Source of the DNA: Bacteroidota bacterium
GTDB lineage: Bacteria; Bacteroidota; Bacteroidia; Bacteroidales; Lentimicrobiaceae
Assembly (NCBI GenBank): GCA_023417935.1
Contig: JAEZDY010000023.1
Location: 62,001-126,000, forward strand
Length of the DNA stretch: 64,000 nucleotides
Reading direction: 5' to 3'
Shown: positions 1-8,018 of the stretch, in pieces
Layout of the letters: each line of letters begins with the position of its first letter
Position numbering within the stretch: position 1 is the first letter of the stretch
Notes under the pieces: model-generated
Told to the model about the DNA's origin: nothing
The model's database searches: none
What the model saw: the letters and a program-made list of their open reading frames with translations, nothing else
Made by a program: the position numbers and the translations under genes

Positions 1-1
1 T

Positions 2-682
2 GATACTGTAACCACCGACCATATTTCTCCTGCCGGAGCAATAGGGGAAGAATCACCAGCAGGCAAATACTTAAAGTCATTAGGGTTTGAAAGAAAAGAG
101 TTTAATTCATACGGTTCACGTCGTGGAAATCATGAAGTAATGGTAAGAGGTACTTTTGCCAATGTACGGTTGAAGAACCAACTTGTAAACCGGGAAGGCG
201 GATGGACAGTTTACCATGAAACAGGTGAAGAGTTGACTGTGTATGATGCAGGGATGAAATACCAGATGGAAAACATACCTACTATTATTATTGCAGGCAA
301 GGAATATGGCAGTGGTTCATCACGCGACTGGGCAGCAAAAGGCACAAATCTTTTAGGTGTTAAGGCCGTTATAGCCCAAAGCTATGAACGGATTCACAGA
401 AGTAATTTAGTGCAAATGGGCGTGCTACCCCTCGAATTCCTTCCCGGTGAAAGTAGTACTTACCATAATCTCAATGGAAAGGAAACATTCCATATAGTAG
501 GTCTTGAAAAAGTGGTGCCTCATGGTGAATTGCAAGTGACTGCTGTAAAACCCGACGGACAGGTATATGAATTTAATGTAATTGCGCGACTTGACTCACC
601 AACGGAAATTGCCTATTACCGTAACGGGGGCATACTGCAGTTTGTGCTCAGAAGGTTTCTTAATGAACATAATAATCATTAA
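2..682 (+). CDS. acnA: Aconitate hydratase, C-terminal part (5' truncated by window)
   Basis: Aconitase interconverts citrate and isocitrate in the TCA cycle in the cytosol. The window opens inside the gene. The frame read from base 2 gives DTVTTDHISPAGAIG, the conserved opening of the C-terminal swivel domain (domain 4), so the visible 226 residues are only that domain and its tail. The motif GSGSSRDWAAKG (GSSRDWAAKG is the aconitase/IPM-dehydratase signature) and the stretch around YERIHRSNLVQMGVLPLEF are diagnostic. An ATG at 140 is internal, not the start. The catalytic [4Fe-4S] domains lie upstream, outside the window. The gene is convergent with the nitroreductase gene, with one base between the two stop codons. 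Family assignment is very secure; acnA versus another aconitase-superfamily paralogue is slightly less so. Confidence 0.93.
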   Translation, partial: DTVTTDHISPAGAIGEESPAGKYLKSLGFERKEFNSYGSRRGNHEVMVRGTFANVRLKNQLVNREGGWTVYHETGEELTVYDAGMKYQMENIPTIIIAGKEYGSGSSRDWAAKGTNLLGVKAVIAQSYERIHRSNLVQMGVLPLEFLPGESSTYHNLNGKETFHIVGLEKVVPHGELQVTAVKPDGQVYEFNVIARLDSPTEIAYYRNGGILQFVLRRFLNEHNNH

Positions 683-683
683 A

Positions 684-1334
684 CTATTCAACCGGATAAC
701 CGACACTTTGCGCGAGTATAGGACGTTTGCCGGCGGGCAGGCCAAGTACTTCCGTAACTTCCTTCTCATCAAAATACCTTCTGGTTACTGTATTTAAGCC
801 TCTTGACGCGCAATACAGGTATATATTTTGCATTATTGCGCCTGAATGTATTCCGGCATAAAGTAATTGATTATCAGGTGTTGCATCACCAAGTTTACCC
901 ATGTCAGAAACGATGATTAAGTTTACTGATGCTTTCTCTACGAAATCCTGCTTCCCGGTATTCGTCATGTAGTTACCTGACTTTATAAACTTCAGGATAT
1001 TACCCTTGGAGTCGTAAAAATAAACACCTCCCGGAAGCACCACATATACTTCCATATTTTGCCTGTTATTGGCTGTTGGTGCTGTATTTTTGCCATCTTT
1101 CTCCCTGTTGATGCCATTAGCAGCCCACAACAAATTAGAGAGTTCCTGATTAGATATTTCTTTTGATGCGTATTCGCGATTACTTTTACGTTCAGCCATA
1201 CAATCCATCAGTGGCTTACCTCCATCTTTTTGAGGTTGAGGAAGTACAATATCTGTAACCGTTTGACTCATGCTATCTTGCGGGCACATTATGAAGAAAA
1301 TTAAGGTTAAAACTACTGTAATTGAATGTTTCAT
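684..1334 (-). CDS. Secreted SagB-type nitroreductase family protein
   Basis: A 216-residue protein of the FMN-dependent nitroreductase superfamily, SagB/thiazole-oxidase-like branch. An N-terminal signal peptide (hydrophobic residues 5-17, probable cleavage near SMSQ) places it in the periplasm. The conserved opening LPQPQKDGGKPLMDCMAERK is followed by SNREY (R49 and R53 are likely FMN-phosphate contacts), then SNLLWAANGINR and the late helix HSGAIMQNIYLYCASRGLNTV, which in this family packs on FMN. The natural substrate is unknown; related proteins reduce nitro or quinone-like compounds with NAD(P)H. A candidate TAACTTTG promoter lies upstream on the minus strand (1420-1427), and two 17-bp direct repeats lie between it and the start codon. 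Periplasmic location without NAD(P)H would be unusual for a reductase; that is noted, not explained. Confidence 0.8.
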   Translation of the reverse strand: MKHSITVVLTLIFFIMCPQDSMSQTVTDIVLPQPQKDGGKPLMDCMAERKSNREYASKEISNQELSNLLWAANGINREKDGKNTAPTANNRQNMEVYVVLPGGVYFYDSKGNILKFIKSGNYMTNTGKQDFVEKASVNLIIVSDMGKLGDATPDNQLLYAGIHSGAIMQNIYLYCASRGLNTVTRRYFDEKEVTEVLGLPAGKRPILAQSVGYPVE

Positions 1335-1348
1335 ATCGTATCATTTTG

Positions 1349-1385
1349 ATGGTTTCCTGTATTTATTAATGGTTTCCTGTATTTA
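1349..1385. repeat. Two perfect 17-bp direct repeats, 20-bp period
   Basis: ATGGTTTCCTGTATTTA occurs at 1349-1365 and again at 1369-1385, separated by TTA. The pair sits between the nitroreductase start codon and its candidate promoter, i.e. in the probable 5' leader, and upstream of the divergent lipoprotein gene. The 20-bp spacing is about two helical turns. It may be a regulator site or a slippage duplication. Confidence 0.8.
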
Positions 1386-1419
1386 AAATATCCGATGTTA
1401 CAACCTGGTTTCATAGTTA

Positions 1420-1427
1420 CAAAGTTA
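1420..1427 (-). promoter_or_regulatory. Candidate TAnnTTTG promoter of the nitroreductase gene
   Basis: The minus strand reads TAACTTTG, matching the Bacteroidota -7 element, 86 bp upstream of the nitroreductase ATG. No clear TTTG lies 19-21 bp further upstream, so support is moderate. Confidence 0.4.
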
Positions 1428-1476
1428 GAAAGTTGCTTCAATAAAATAGTATTCAAAATCATTATGCACTATTCCA

Positions 1477-1484
1477 TATCTTTG
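1477..1484 (+). promoter_or_regulatory. TATCTTTG promoter element of the beta-helix lipoprotein gene
   Basis: TATCTTTG matches the -7 consensus and lies 16-23 bp before the paired ATGs at 1500/1503. It falls inside an upstream in-frame extension of the ORF, which argues that the extension (ATG at 1395) is not translated. Confidence 0.55.
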
Positions 1485-1499
1485 TCCGTTATTACCACT

Positions 1500-2927
1500 A
1501 TGATGAAATACAGCTTCCTTTTTATAACATTAGCAATTGCAATAGCTATCTCTTCATGCAGGAAGGATGATGCGATTGATACGGATAACAATCTGAAATT
1601 AAGCTTTTCGCAGGATACCATTCTATTTGATACCGTATTTACTACTATTGGCTCGGCTACTCAAGTGTTGAAGATATACAACCCTTCTGAAAATAAGATA
1701 AATATCAGTTCTATTCGATTAGGCAAGGGAAGTGATTCACCTTACAGGTTTAATGTTGACGGTATTTCATCTCTTGAAATAACTGACCTTGAACTTCAGG
1801 GAAATGATAGTGCATTTGTATTTGTGAAGGTCACAATTGATCCTAATGAAGCTAATACCCCATTAGTGCATCAGGACAGTCTGGTGTTTGTCACTAATAA
1901 CAATACTCAGGACGTTAAGCTGGTTGCGTGGGGACAGGATGCCTATTTCTACAACCGGGCCATAATTGGATCGGATTATGTATTTGAAGCTGATAAACCT
2001 CATGTAATATACAATTACCTTGTAGTTGACTCATTGTATACTTTGGAAATACTGGCAGGTGCACATATTCATCTCCACCCCGGTGCTTTTATTCTGGTTT
2101 ATAACAGTGCATCACTAAAGGTAAAAGGAACAGCCGAGCAACCCGTAATTATTGAAGGTGACAGGTTGGAGGATTATTACAAAACTCTACCCGGACAGTG
2201 GGGACGAATTTGGCTTTATGCAGGAAGCGTTAACAATGAAATTGACTACGCCATTATTCGCAATGGTGAAACAGGCATACAGGTTGATACTGTGGGTAAT
2301 TCTACAAACCCCACACTGCGCATAAACAATTCAATAATCCATAACATGACCGGCATAGGCCTGTTGGCGCAGGGCACAAGTGTTGAGGCACGCAATTGCG
2401 TTTTTGCAAACTGTGGCTCCTATACAGTTGCCCTTACACTTGGTGGAAGTTATGATTTCAGGCATTGCACCATCGGAAACTACTGGCGTAACTATCAACG
2501 GAATTCTGGACTTGTTCTTAATAACTACTACATTGACATTAATGAAAACCTACAGAGCAGGCTGCTTGAGAAAGCTTATTTCGGTAATTGCGTTATTTAT
2601 GGTGATAATACTGATGAGCTAACTCTTGATCAGGCACCTTCAACAGCAACTTTTAATTATCTGTTTGACCATTGCCTTATTAAAACAACACTGCCCTTAT
2701 CTGACCCTGAACATTTCATCAATACTATCCGCAACCAGGAACCGTGGTTCAAAGACCCTCTGCTTGCAGAATTTGAGCCCGATAGTACGCTCTCAGCGGT
2801 AATCAACAAAGGATCTCTTGATGTGATTAACACCTCCAATTTCGACCTTACAAAGGACTTAAAACAAAGGAGCCGTATCAGTGATACAGCTCCCGATCTT
2901 GGTGCTTATGAATTTGAGGAACGGTAA
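1500..2927 (+). CDS. Lipoprotein with predicted parallel beta-helix
   Basis: A predicted surface or periplasmic lipoprotein of about 475 residues. The start is placed at tandem ATGs (1500/1503), because MMKYSFLFITLAIAIAISSC gives a clean lipoprotein signal with lipobox Cys about residue 20, and because a TATCTTTG promoter lies just upstream. After the Cys comes an Ig-like N-terminal part (about 35-155: SFSQDTILFDTVFTTIGSAT, then VFVKVTID and DSLVFVTNNN), followed by short repeated segments such as LKVKGTAEQPVIIEGD, WGRIWLYAGS and IDYAIIRNGETGIQVD. This pattern is typical of right-handed parallel beta-helix proteins of Bacteroidota. The C-terminus (DLKQRSRISDTAPDLGAYEF) is the ending seen in choice-of-anchor Q/beta-helix proteins. 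A polysaccharide- or adhesion-related role is possible, but no enzyme motif is evident. Confidence 0.75.
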   Translation: MMKYSFLFITLAIAIAISSCRKDDAIDTDNNLKLSFSQDTILFDTVFTTIGSATQVLKIYNPSENKINISSIRLGKGSDSPYRFNVDGISSLEITDLELQGNDSAFVFVKVTIDPNEANTPLVHQDSLVFVTNNNTQDVKLVAWGQDAYFYNRAIIGSDYVFEADKPHVIYNYLVVDSLYTLEILAGAHIHLHPGAFILVYNSASLKVKGTAEQPVIIEGDRLEDYYKTLPGQWGRIWLYAGSVNNEIDYAIIRNGETGIQVDTVGNSTNPTLRINNSIIHNMTGIGLLAQGTSVEARNCVFANCGSYTVALTLGGSYDFRHCTIGNYWRNYQRNSGLVLNNYYIDINENLQSRLLEKAYFGNCVIYGDNTDELTLDQAPSTATFNYLFDHCLIKTTLPLSDPEHFINTIRNQEPWFKDPLLAEFEPDSTLSAVINKGSLDVINTSNFDLTKDLKQRSRISDTAPDLGAYEFEER

Positions 2928-2987
2928 CCCAGAATAATTACAATATCCCAGGCTACTGCTCACTATTAATTCGAAATACGCTTATAA

Positions 2988-3857
2988 TTATTTCAATAAT
3001 TCAGCCATTCTTTTGCCAATTTCAGCCGGAGAGTCAACAACATGTACTCCGCATTCGCGCAAAATAGCTTTCTTGGCTTCGGCAGTATCATCCTTACCGC
3101 CAACAATAGCGCCTGCATGACCCATTGTACGTCCTTTAGGAGCAGTAGCACCGGCAATAAAACTAACCACAGGTTTAGTACCGTGTTCTTTTATCCAGTA
3201 TCCGGCATCGGCTTCCATTGATCCGCCAATTTCACCGATCATTACAATACCTTTGGTTTCATCGTCGGCCATAAATAACTCAACTGCATCACGTGTAGTT
3301 GTTCCGATGATAGGATCCCCTCCTATTCCGATAGCGGTGGTTTGTCCCAGTCCTGCCTTTGTCAATTGGTCAACAGCTTCATAAGTTAAGGTGCCTGAAC
3401 GGCTTACAATACCTACGATGCCTTTTTTGTGAATGAAGCCCGGCATGATACCTATTTTTGCCTCTTCAGGAGTGATGATACCCGGACAATTTGGTCCGAT
3501 TAAACGGCAATCGCGCTCCTTAATATATTCCCTGGCAATTATCATATCCTTTACGGGGATACCTTCCGTGATACAAACAATCACCCTGATGCCTGCTTCA
3601 GCAGCTTCCATAATAGCATCAGCAGCATAAGCCGGTGGAACAAAAATAATGGAAACATTTGCTCCGGTTTCCTTTACAGCCTCTGATACAGTATTAAAAA
3701 CAGGCTTGCCAAGATGCGAAGTGCCTCCTTTACCCGGGGTTATACCACCAACAATGTTGGTTCCGTATTCAATCATTTGTTCTGCATGGAACGTTCCTTC
3801 TGTACCGGTGAAGCCCTGTACAATAACTTTAGAATCTTTATTGACCAAAATGCTCAT
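2988..3857 (-). CDS. sucD: Succinyl-CoA synthetase alpha subunit
   Basis: Forms, with SucB, the TCA-cycle enzyme that makes succinate and ATP/GTP from succinyl-CoA. The 289-residue length is normal. The N-terminal CoA-binding Rossmann fold shows QGFTGTEGTFHAEQMI and GGITPGKGG. The ligase domain carries RSGTLTYEA and GIGGDP, and the phospho-histidine loop is TMGHAGAIVGG with active H247. The catalytic Glu lies in IGEIGGSMEADA. The neighbour downstream on the minus strand is the convergent lipoprotein gene; no sucB is adjacent, so the two subunits appear to be encoded at separate loci. The promoter is probably TAAATTTG on the minus strand at 3939-3946. Its transcript start would face and slightly overlap that of mnmE. 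Confidence 0.97.
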   Translation of the reverse strand: MSILVNKDSKVIVQGFTGTEGTFHAEQMIEYGTNIVGGITPGKGGTSHLGKPVFNTVSEAVKETGANVSIIFVPPAYAADAIMEAAEAGIRVIVCITEGIPVKDMIIAREYIKERDCRLIGPNCPGIITPEEAKIGIMPGFIHKKGIVGIVSRSGTLTYEAVDQLTKAGLGQTTAIGIGGDPIIGTTTRDAVELFMADDETKGIVMIGEIGGSMEADAGYWIKEHGTKPVVSFIAGATAPKGRTMGHAGAIVGGKDDTAEAKKAILRECGVHVVDSPAEIGKRMAELLK

Positions 3858-3897
3858 GACTTGTTTAGCTTAAGTAAGAATTAATAACGCAAGGAGC

Positions 3898-3915
3898 CAA
3901 AATTCGCTAATTTTG
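3898..3915. promoter_or_regulatory. Inverted repeat holding the mnmE promoter element
   Basis: CAAAATT (3898-3904) and AATTTTG (3909-3915) form a perfect 7-bp inverted repeat with a 4-base spacer. The right arm is part of TAATTTTG (3908-3915), a match to the -7 element about 64 bp before mnmE. It could be a promoter for mnmE, an operator, or a small hairpin in the sucD leader. Confidence 0.45.
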
Positions 3916-3938
3916 TTCAATAAACTGATGATTTTTTT

Positions 3939-3946
3939 CAAATTTA
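3939..3946 (-). promoter_or_regulatory. Candidate TAnnTTTG promoter of sucD
   Basis: The minus strand reads TAAATTTG, 82 bp upstream of the sucD ATG. It points left, while the mnmE element at 3908-3915 points right and lies inside the predicted sucD leader. Confidence 0.45.
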
Positions 3947-3978
3947 TTGCTTAAAAAACACAGTTAAATTCAAACGCT

Positions 3979-5382
3979 ATGAACCTGAGCTACTTACAAT
4001 CAAACGATACCATCTGCGCAATTTCAACCGCTCAGGGCATGGGAGCCATTGCCCTAATAAGGCTGTCGGGCCCTGATGCTATCTCAATAGCAAATTCACT
4101 TTTTAGAGCAGCATCTGAGAAAGAACAGCTTACACAGATCAGCACCCAAACTGCACAGTTCGGACGCATTTATGATGATGATACCTTAATTGATGAAGTA
4201 GTTGTTACAACCTTCAGACAGCCACATAGTTACACCGGACAGGATATTGTAGAGATTTCATGTCATGGATCAGTATTCATACAGCAAAAACTTATTGAAT
4301 TACTGATCAAACAGGGGGCAAGGATAGCACAACCCGGTGAATTCACCTTCAGAGCTTTTATGAAAGGTAAAATGGATCTTTCTCAGGCAGAGGCTGTTGC
4401 CGATCTGGTAGCTTCCAATTCTGAGACATCCCATCAAATGGCGCTAAATCAAATGAGGGGTGGCTTTTCATCCAAGATAAGTGAACTCAGAGCACGTCTG
4501 GTGCATTTTGCTTCCCTTATTGAACTTGAACTTGATTTCAGCGAAGAAGATGTTGAATTTGCCAATCGCAAAGAACTAAAGAAGCTGTTGAAAAGCATCC
4601 ATACCGAAATTGACAATCTTAAGTCATCCTTCACATTGGGTAATGTAATGAAACAAGGCATTCCTGTTGCCATTGCAGGTAAACCCAATGTAGGGAAATC
4701 CACCTTACTCAATGCTTTACTTAATGAAGAACGGGCACTCGTTTCAGAAATACCCGGCACCACCCGCGATGCTATTGAAGACACCATAAACATTAACGGG
4801 ATGAACTTCAGGTTCATTGACACGGCAGGTTTGCGGCATACTGAAGATACCGTTGAAAGCATGGGCATTGGTCGTACTTATGAGAAACTTAATCAGGCCT
4901 GGATAGTGCTGTATGTATTTGATATCAACGAAACCAGTGAGGAAGAGATTGATGAATCCATTGCTGATATACGTCAGCAATTGCAGGATCCTGATAAAAC
5001 TATCATTCCAATTGCCAATAAAACAGATATGCTTACCGAGTCGCCCCATAGTTTCCAACGTTTGGTTGAACTCGACACCCTATTTATATCTGCCAAAAGA
5101 ACTGAAAACATAAACCTCATTACTGAGAGGTTACTTGATGCTGTTCAGATCAACAATCTCAGCGACCAAACCATTGTGTATAACCTGCGCCACTTTGAAG
5201 CACTCAAACATTCTGCAACAGCAATTACCTCAGTATGCGAAGGATTCAAGAATAACATCCCCTCTGATCTGATTGCCATTGACATCAAACAGGCACTTCA
5301 CCACCTGGGTACAATCACCGGTGAAGTCACCAATGAAGAGATCTTAGGGAATATATTTAGTAGGTTTTGTATTGGGAAGTGA
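3979..5382 (+). CDS. mnmE: tRNA uridine-5-carboxymethylaminomethyl GTPase MnmE
   Basis: MnmE (TrmE) works with MnmG to install cmnm5 groups on U34 of certain tRNAs. The 467-residue length is usual. The N-terminal tetrahydrofolate-binding domain begins DTICAISTAQGMGAIALIRL. The helical domain is interrupted by a Ras-like G domain with P-loop GKPNVGKST (about 234-242), switch PGTTRD, DTAGLR and NKTD. The C-terminus ends in CIGK, the invariant catalytic Cys motif of MnmE. The gene stands alone: sucD is divergent and a repeat-rich spacer follows. The ATG at 3979 is preceded by an A-rich leader and gives the standard N-terminus. Confidence 0.97.
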   Translation: MNLSYLQSNDTICAISTAQGMGAIALIRLSGPDAISIANSLFRAASEKEQLTQISTQTAQFGRIYDDDTLIDEVVVTTFRQPHSYTGQDIVEISCHGSVFIQQKLIELLIKQGARIAQPGEFTFRAFMKGKMDLSQAEAVADLVASNSETSHQMALNQMRGGFSSKISELRARLVHFASLIELELDFSEEDVEFANRKELKKLLKSIHTEIDNLKSSFTLGNVMKQGIPVAIAGKPNVGKSTLLNALLNEERALVSEIPGTTRDAIEDTININGMNFRFIDTAGLRHTEDTVESMGIGRTYEKLNQAWIVLYVFDINETSEEEIDESIADIRQQLQDPDKTIIPIANKTDMLTESPHSFQRLVELDTLFISAKRTENINLITERLLDAVQINNLSDQTIVYNLRHFEALKHSATAITSVCEGFKNNIPSDLIAIDIKQALHHLGTITGEVTNEEILGNIFSRFCIGK

Positions 5383-5450
5383 TTCATTTTTATGCTTTGC
5401 ATACATTCAACCATCCGTCAATTTCATTGTGATGGTGGTGAGGTGATACC

Positions 5451-5509
5451 GATTCAATCCATCATAATCCGTTCAATCCATTGTAATCCGTTGTAATCCG
5501 TTTCCATCC
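5451..5509. repeat. Degenerate tandem array of ~10-bp units
   Basis: Six consecutive 9-10-bp units all end in ATCC: GATTCAATCC, ATCATAATCC, GTTCAATCC, ATTGTAATCC, GTTGTAATCC, GTTTCCATCC. The period is close to one helical turn. No coding potential is evident. Confidence 0.7.
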
Positions 5510-5515
5510 ATCGTT

Positions 5516-5628
5516 CAGACGCCAGCATGGCGTCTCTACATTTGATGGTGTTATAAAATGAATCATCCATCGTATGAAAAATCAACGTTTAACGCAACCC
5601 CGGTGTAGAGACGCAATGCTTGCGTCTG
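5516..5628. repeat. Inverted pair of palindromic AGACGC repeats
   Basis: Copy one is AGACGCC-AGCAT-GGCGTCT (5517-5535), followed by CTACA. Copy two is TGTAG (5604-5608), then AGACGCAA-TGC-TTGCGTCT (5609-5627). The copies are in opposite orientation, so the TCTACA/TGTAGA flanks face each other. This looks like a small dispersed REP-like element; similar GTAGAGACGC palindromes recur in many bacterial genomes (recollection, not searched). Confidence 0.65.
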
Positions 5629-5758
5629 AAAAGAAGGAATGTACCGCGCCGTAGGTGAGAAATATCGGTAGAGAGATACAGCATCACCGCAGGATAATAG
5701 TTCAATTTCTTCCTACCTTTAATACGATGGTAGATTTCAGTTAATTGATATTCTTCAA

Positions 5759-6205
5759 CTATTTCACAGTTTTTGTTTCCAAAGCATATGATAGACGTCG
5801 GTCTTTTAACTCTACGAATTGGGCGCCTAATGTGGCCTGTTCTTCTTTAGTTATTATATTATCGACTTCAGGAAACAAATCGTCTTCCTCTTCGCTCAAA
5901 TGATCTTCAAGAATTTCTTCAAAGACCTTAAACTTCACCATCCACCGGGAATTGTCTTTCGGGAAATCGGCCAAATCCAGTAGTAGAATATTCAGGACAA
6001 AATGTTCCTCTTGAGATTCAAGTGATACGTCATTAATTTCTTTCCTGACATTTAATTTGCTTAACAACAAATCTTCTTCTAATTCGTGATGAACGTCAAG
6101 ATGTTTCTTTAGTAGAATAAATCTTGATGGATCTGTTTTTATTTCCTTAACAAGTTTTCGCATTTCACCATGATGGTCAATGAGTGCTTCTGTGATTGTC
6201 TTCAT
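5759..6205 (-). CDS. Hemerythrin HHE domain protein
   Basis: A 148-residue single-domain protein predicted to be a four-helix bundle with a diiron site, cytosolic (no signal peptide). Candidate ligands in order are H11/H12 (IDHHGEM), H39/H40 with E43/E44 (HHELEED), H68 (EEHF), and H102 with E105/E106 (DHLSEEED), fitting the H...HxxxE...H...HxxxE layout of the family. Such proteins bind O2 or NO, or help repair damaged Fe-S clusters. A larger hemerythrin-domain protein and a DUF1858/DUF2249 protein lie 2-4 kb downstream. This supports an oxygen- or NO-response neighbourhood (inference), although transcription is not shared. The exact role is unknown. Confidence 0.8.
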   Translation of the reverse strand: MKTITEALIDHHGEMRKLVKEIKTDPSRFILLKKHLDVHHELEEDLLLSKLNVRKEINDVSLESQEEHFVLNILLLDLADFPKDNSRWMVKFKVFEEILEDHLSEEEDDLFPEVDNIITKEEQATLGAQFVELKDRRLSYALETKTVK

Positions 6206-6355
6206 TTTTTACTATTTATGAAAAGTTTTATTTTAAATGAAGAACTAAAGTTACCCCCTATACCCATTTTAGTGTTATATAATTTTTGCAACACGTTACA
6301 TCATTGGCAGATATAATCAATTGCACTCCATATATTGTATCTGGAAGTAACCGCC

Positions 6356-6925
6356 TCAAACCTTTCCCCGAAACCCTCTAACTGAATAATATGACTGTGC
6401 TCCATTATGATAAACGAATACATGTCCGTAGCGGTAATCAGCAAAGAGTGCACCGCCAAGTTTTCTGATATCTGGTGGAGTGACAATCCAGCTTGATGTT
6501 TTTGCATCGAAGCTGCCCAGTTTCTGGAGTTCCCTGTATTCTGCTTCGGTAAGTAGCTCTATACCCATTTCTGCGGCCATATCAAGGGCACTGTTTTGAG
6601 GCTTGTGCTCTTTCCGTGCATCAAGGGCTTCACGGTCATAGCAAACATTACGCCGACCTTTTGGAGTCTCAGGTGAGCAATCATAGAATATATAATCATC
6701 TTTTGCTTTATCATAACCTATAACATCAGGCTCACCGCCGGTTCGTTCCATCTCATAAAGCGACCTTAATTTCCTATCATTATTTTCAAGTTTCGACTGT
6801 ATGTGATCCCATTCAAAATCCTTGTGACGGTTCATGTTCTTTTCAAATCGTTTCTTTAATGTACCCAGAATTTCAGTACTCTGTGCAGTGGATAATTTCT
6901 TATAATTCTCAGTCTGCTTGTTCAT
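6356..6925 (-). CDS. DUF4256 family protein
   Basis: A 189-residue cytosolic protein recognised as DUF4256 from the pattern FEKNMNRHKDFEW, LYEMERTGGEPDV, YIFYDCSPETPKGRRNVCYD and the ending GALFADYRYGHVFVYHNGAQ-SYYSVRGFRG. The function of the family is not known. The strongly conserved polar motifs (GGEPDV, CSPETPKGRR, WIVTPPDIRKLGG) suggest an enzyme or ligand-binding fold, but nothing more can be said. A stretch of about 95 bp separates it from the divergent hemerythrin-side gap and 165 bp from the divergent TSUP gene. Start chosen at the first ATG, which gives a compact N-terminus with no signal peptide. Confidence 0.8.
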   Translation of the reverse strand: MNKQTENYKKLSTAQSTEILGTLKKRFEKNMNRHKDFEWDHIQSKLENNDRKLRSLYEMERTGGEPDVIGYDKAKDDYIFYDCSPETPKGRRNVCYDREALDARKEHKPQNSALDMAAEMGIELLTEAEYRELQKLGSFDAKTSSWIVTPPDIRKLGGALFADYRYGHVFVYHNGAQSYYSVRGFRGKV

Positions 6926-7090
6926 AAGTCAATCTTGAGTTTTTTTGTGTTTATTAAAATTGTGATTTCGCAAATACCAATAACTGTCGCAACTTTATGA
7001 CTACAATAAATGATTAAACAATAATTTAGTAGTTTCGCATCACGAAATTGTAAGTTTTGCAGATTAGCAAACACCTTCTATGATAAACCT

Positions 7091-7864
7091 ATGGAGATTA
7101 TAATTATTTGTATTGCCGCTTTTGCAACAGCAATTTTAACTTTCTTCTCAGGATTTGGTTTAGGAACTATTTTATTACCGGTGTTTGCTGTTTTCTTTCC
7201 TGTTGAAATAGCGATTGCTCTTACCGGGGTTGTGCATTTTGCCAATAACCTGTTTAAAATAGCCCTGATTGGAAAAAGCGTTGATAAAACTGTGCTTCTG
7301 CGTTTTGGTATCCCCGCTATTTTTGCTTCATTCCTCGGGGCATGGTTGCTTTTAAGAATTACTGACCTTCCTAATATATATGAGTATCAAATGTGGGGCA
7401 GGTTATTTGAAATCACCCCTATAAAACTCATCATTGCCATATTATTGATCATATTTTCATTGCTTGAGATCTCACCATCCTATCAGAAAGTACAGTTCGG
7501 CAGAAATAAACTTGTGTTGGGGGGCGTATTAAGCGGCTTCTTTGGTGGTTTATCAGGCATACAGGGTGCTATCAGAAGCGCCTTCCTTATAAAGAGCGGA
7601 CTCAGCAAAGAAGCTTATATAGCAACAGGAGTTGTAATTGCAAGCCTTATCGATATAACCCGATTATCAGTTTATGCTTCGCGATTTACATCCGCTAACC
7701 TACAGGAAAATAGCACACTTCTTATTGCAGCAACACTATCAGCAATCTCAGGTGCCTATTTCGGCAAACAGATGTTGAAGAAAATAACCATGCGAAATAT
7801 TCAGGTGCTTGTTGCCATAATGCTGATCCTTATTGCCATCGCTTTAGCATCAGGATTGATTTAA
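7091..7864 (+). CDS. TSUP (TauE/SafE) family membrane transporter
   Basis: A 257-residue inner-membrane protein with about seven or eight hydrophobic helices. The first half begins IIIICIAAFATAILTFFSGFGLGTILLPVF and the second repeat shows GGVLSGFFGGLSGIQGAIRSAFLI. The glycine-rich SGFGxGT and GGxSGxxG motifs in each half are hallmarks of the TauE/SafE (TSUP) family, which exports sulfite or organosulfonate-type anions or takes up sulfur compounds. The substrate cannot be assigned. It is monocistronic: the DUF4256 gene is divergent and a 409-bp repeat-rich region follows. Confidence 0.85.
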   Translation: MEIIIICIAAFATAILTFFSGFGLGTILLPVFAVFFPVEIAIALTGVVHFANNLFKIALIGKSVDKTVLLRFGIPAIFASFLGAWLLLRITDLPNIYEYQMWGRLFEITPIKLIIAILLIIFSLLEISPSYQKVQFGRNKLVLGGVLSGFFGGLSGIQGAIRSAFLIKSGLSKEAYIATGVVIASLIDITRLSVYASRFTSANLQENSTLLIAATLSAISGAYFGKQMLKKITMRNIQVLVAIMLILIAIALASGLI

Positions 7865-8018
7865 TTCCCTTCCGTCGTTTTATCCGTGCATTATCATTTT
7901 TTGCCCGGTATTAATCACTTTAGAGACAGGTCATGCCCTATCTCTACCGGATATGCCGTGTCTCTATAGAGCGTCATTTTATTGACTATTTTGGTGCTTC
8001 ATTACCATCATCTCTATG

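Larger units (their letters stand above)
5383..5758. other. 376-bp intergenic region with short repeats, no gene seen
   Basis: The region lies between the 3' ends of mnmE and the hemerythrin gene. It holds a run of about 10-bp units ending in ATCC (5451-5509) and two inverted copies of an AGACGC palindrome (5517-5540 and 5604-5627). No ORF, tRNA or canonical terminator with a T-run was recognised; the palindromes may serve as bidirectional terminators. Confidence 0.6.

Noticed and set aside
1395..1499. Upstream extension of the beta-helix lipoprotein ORF
   Set aside because: It contains the promoter element and would bury the lipoprotein signal peptide; start moved to 1500.
4449..4868. 139-codon minus-strand ORF opposite mnmE
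   Set aside because: Antisense shadow of the mnmE G domain.
5516..5628. Insertion sequence ends
   Set aside because: The palindromes have no transposase ORF between them (only about 70 bp) and no target-site duplication was seen.
6301..6507. 68-codon minus-strand ORF overlapping the DUF4256 gene end
   Set aside because: Overlaps the clear DUF4256 frame; no motif; different frame.
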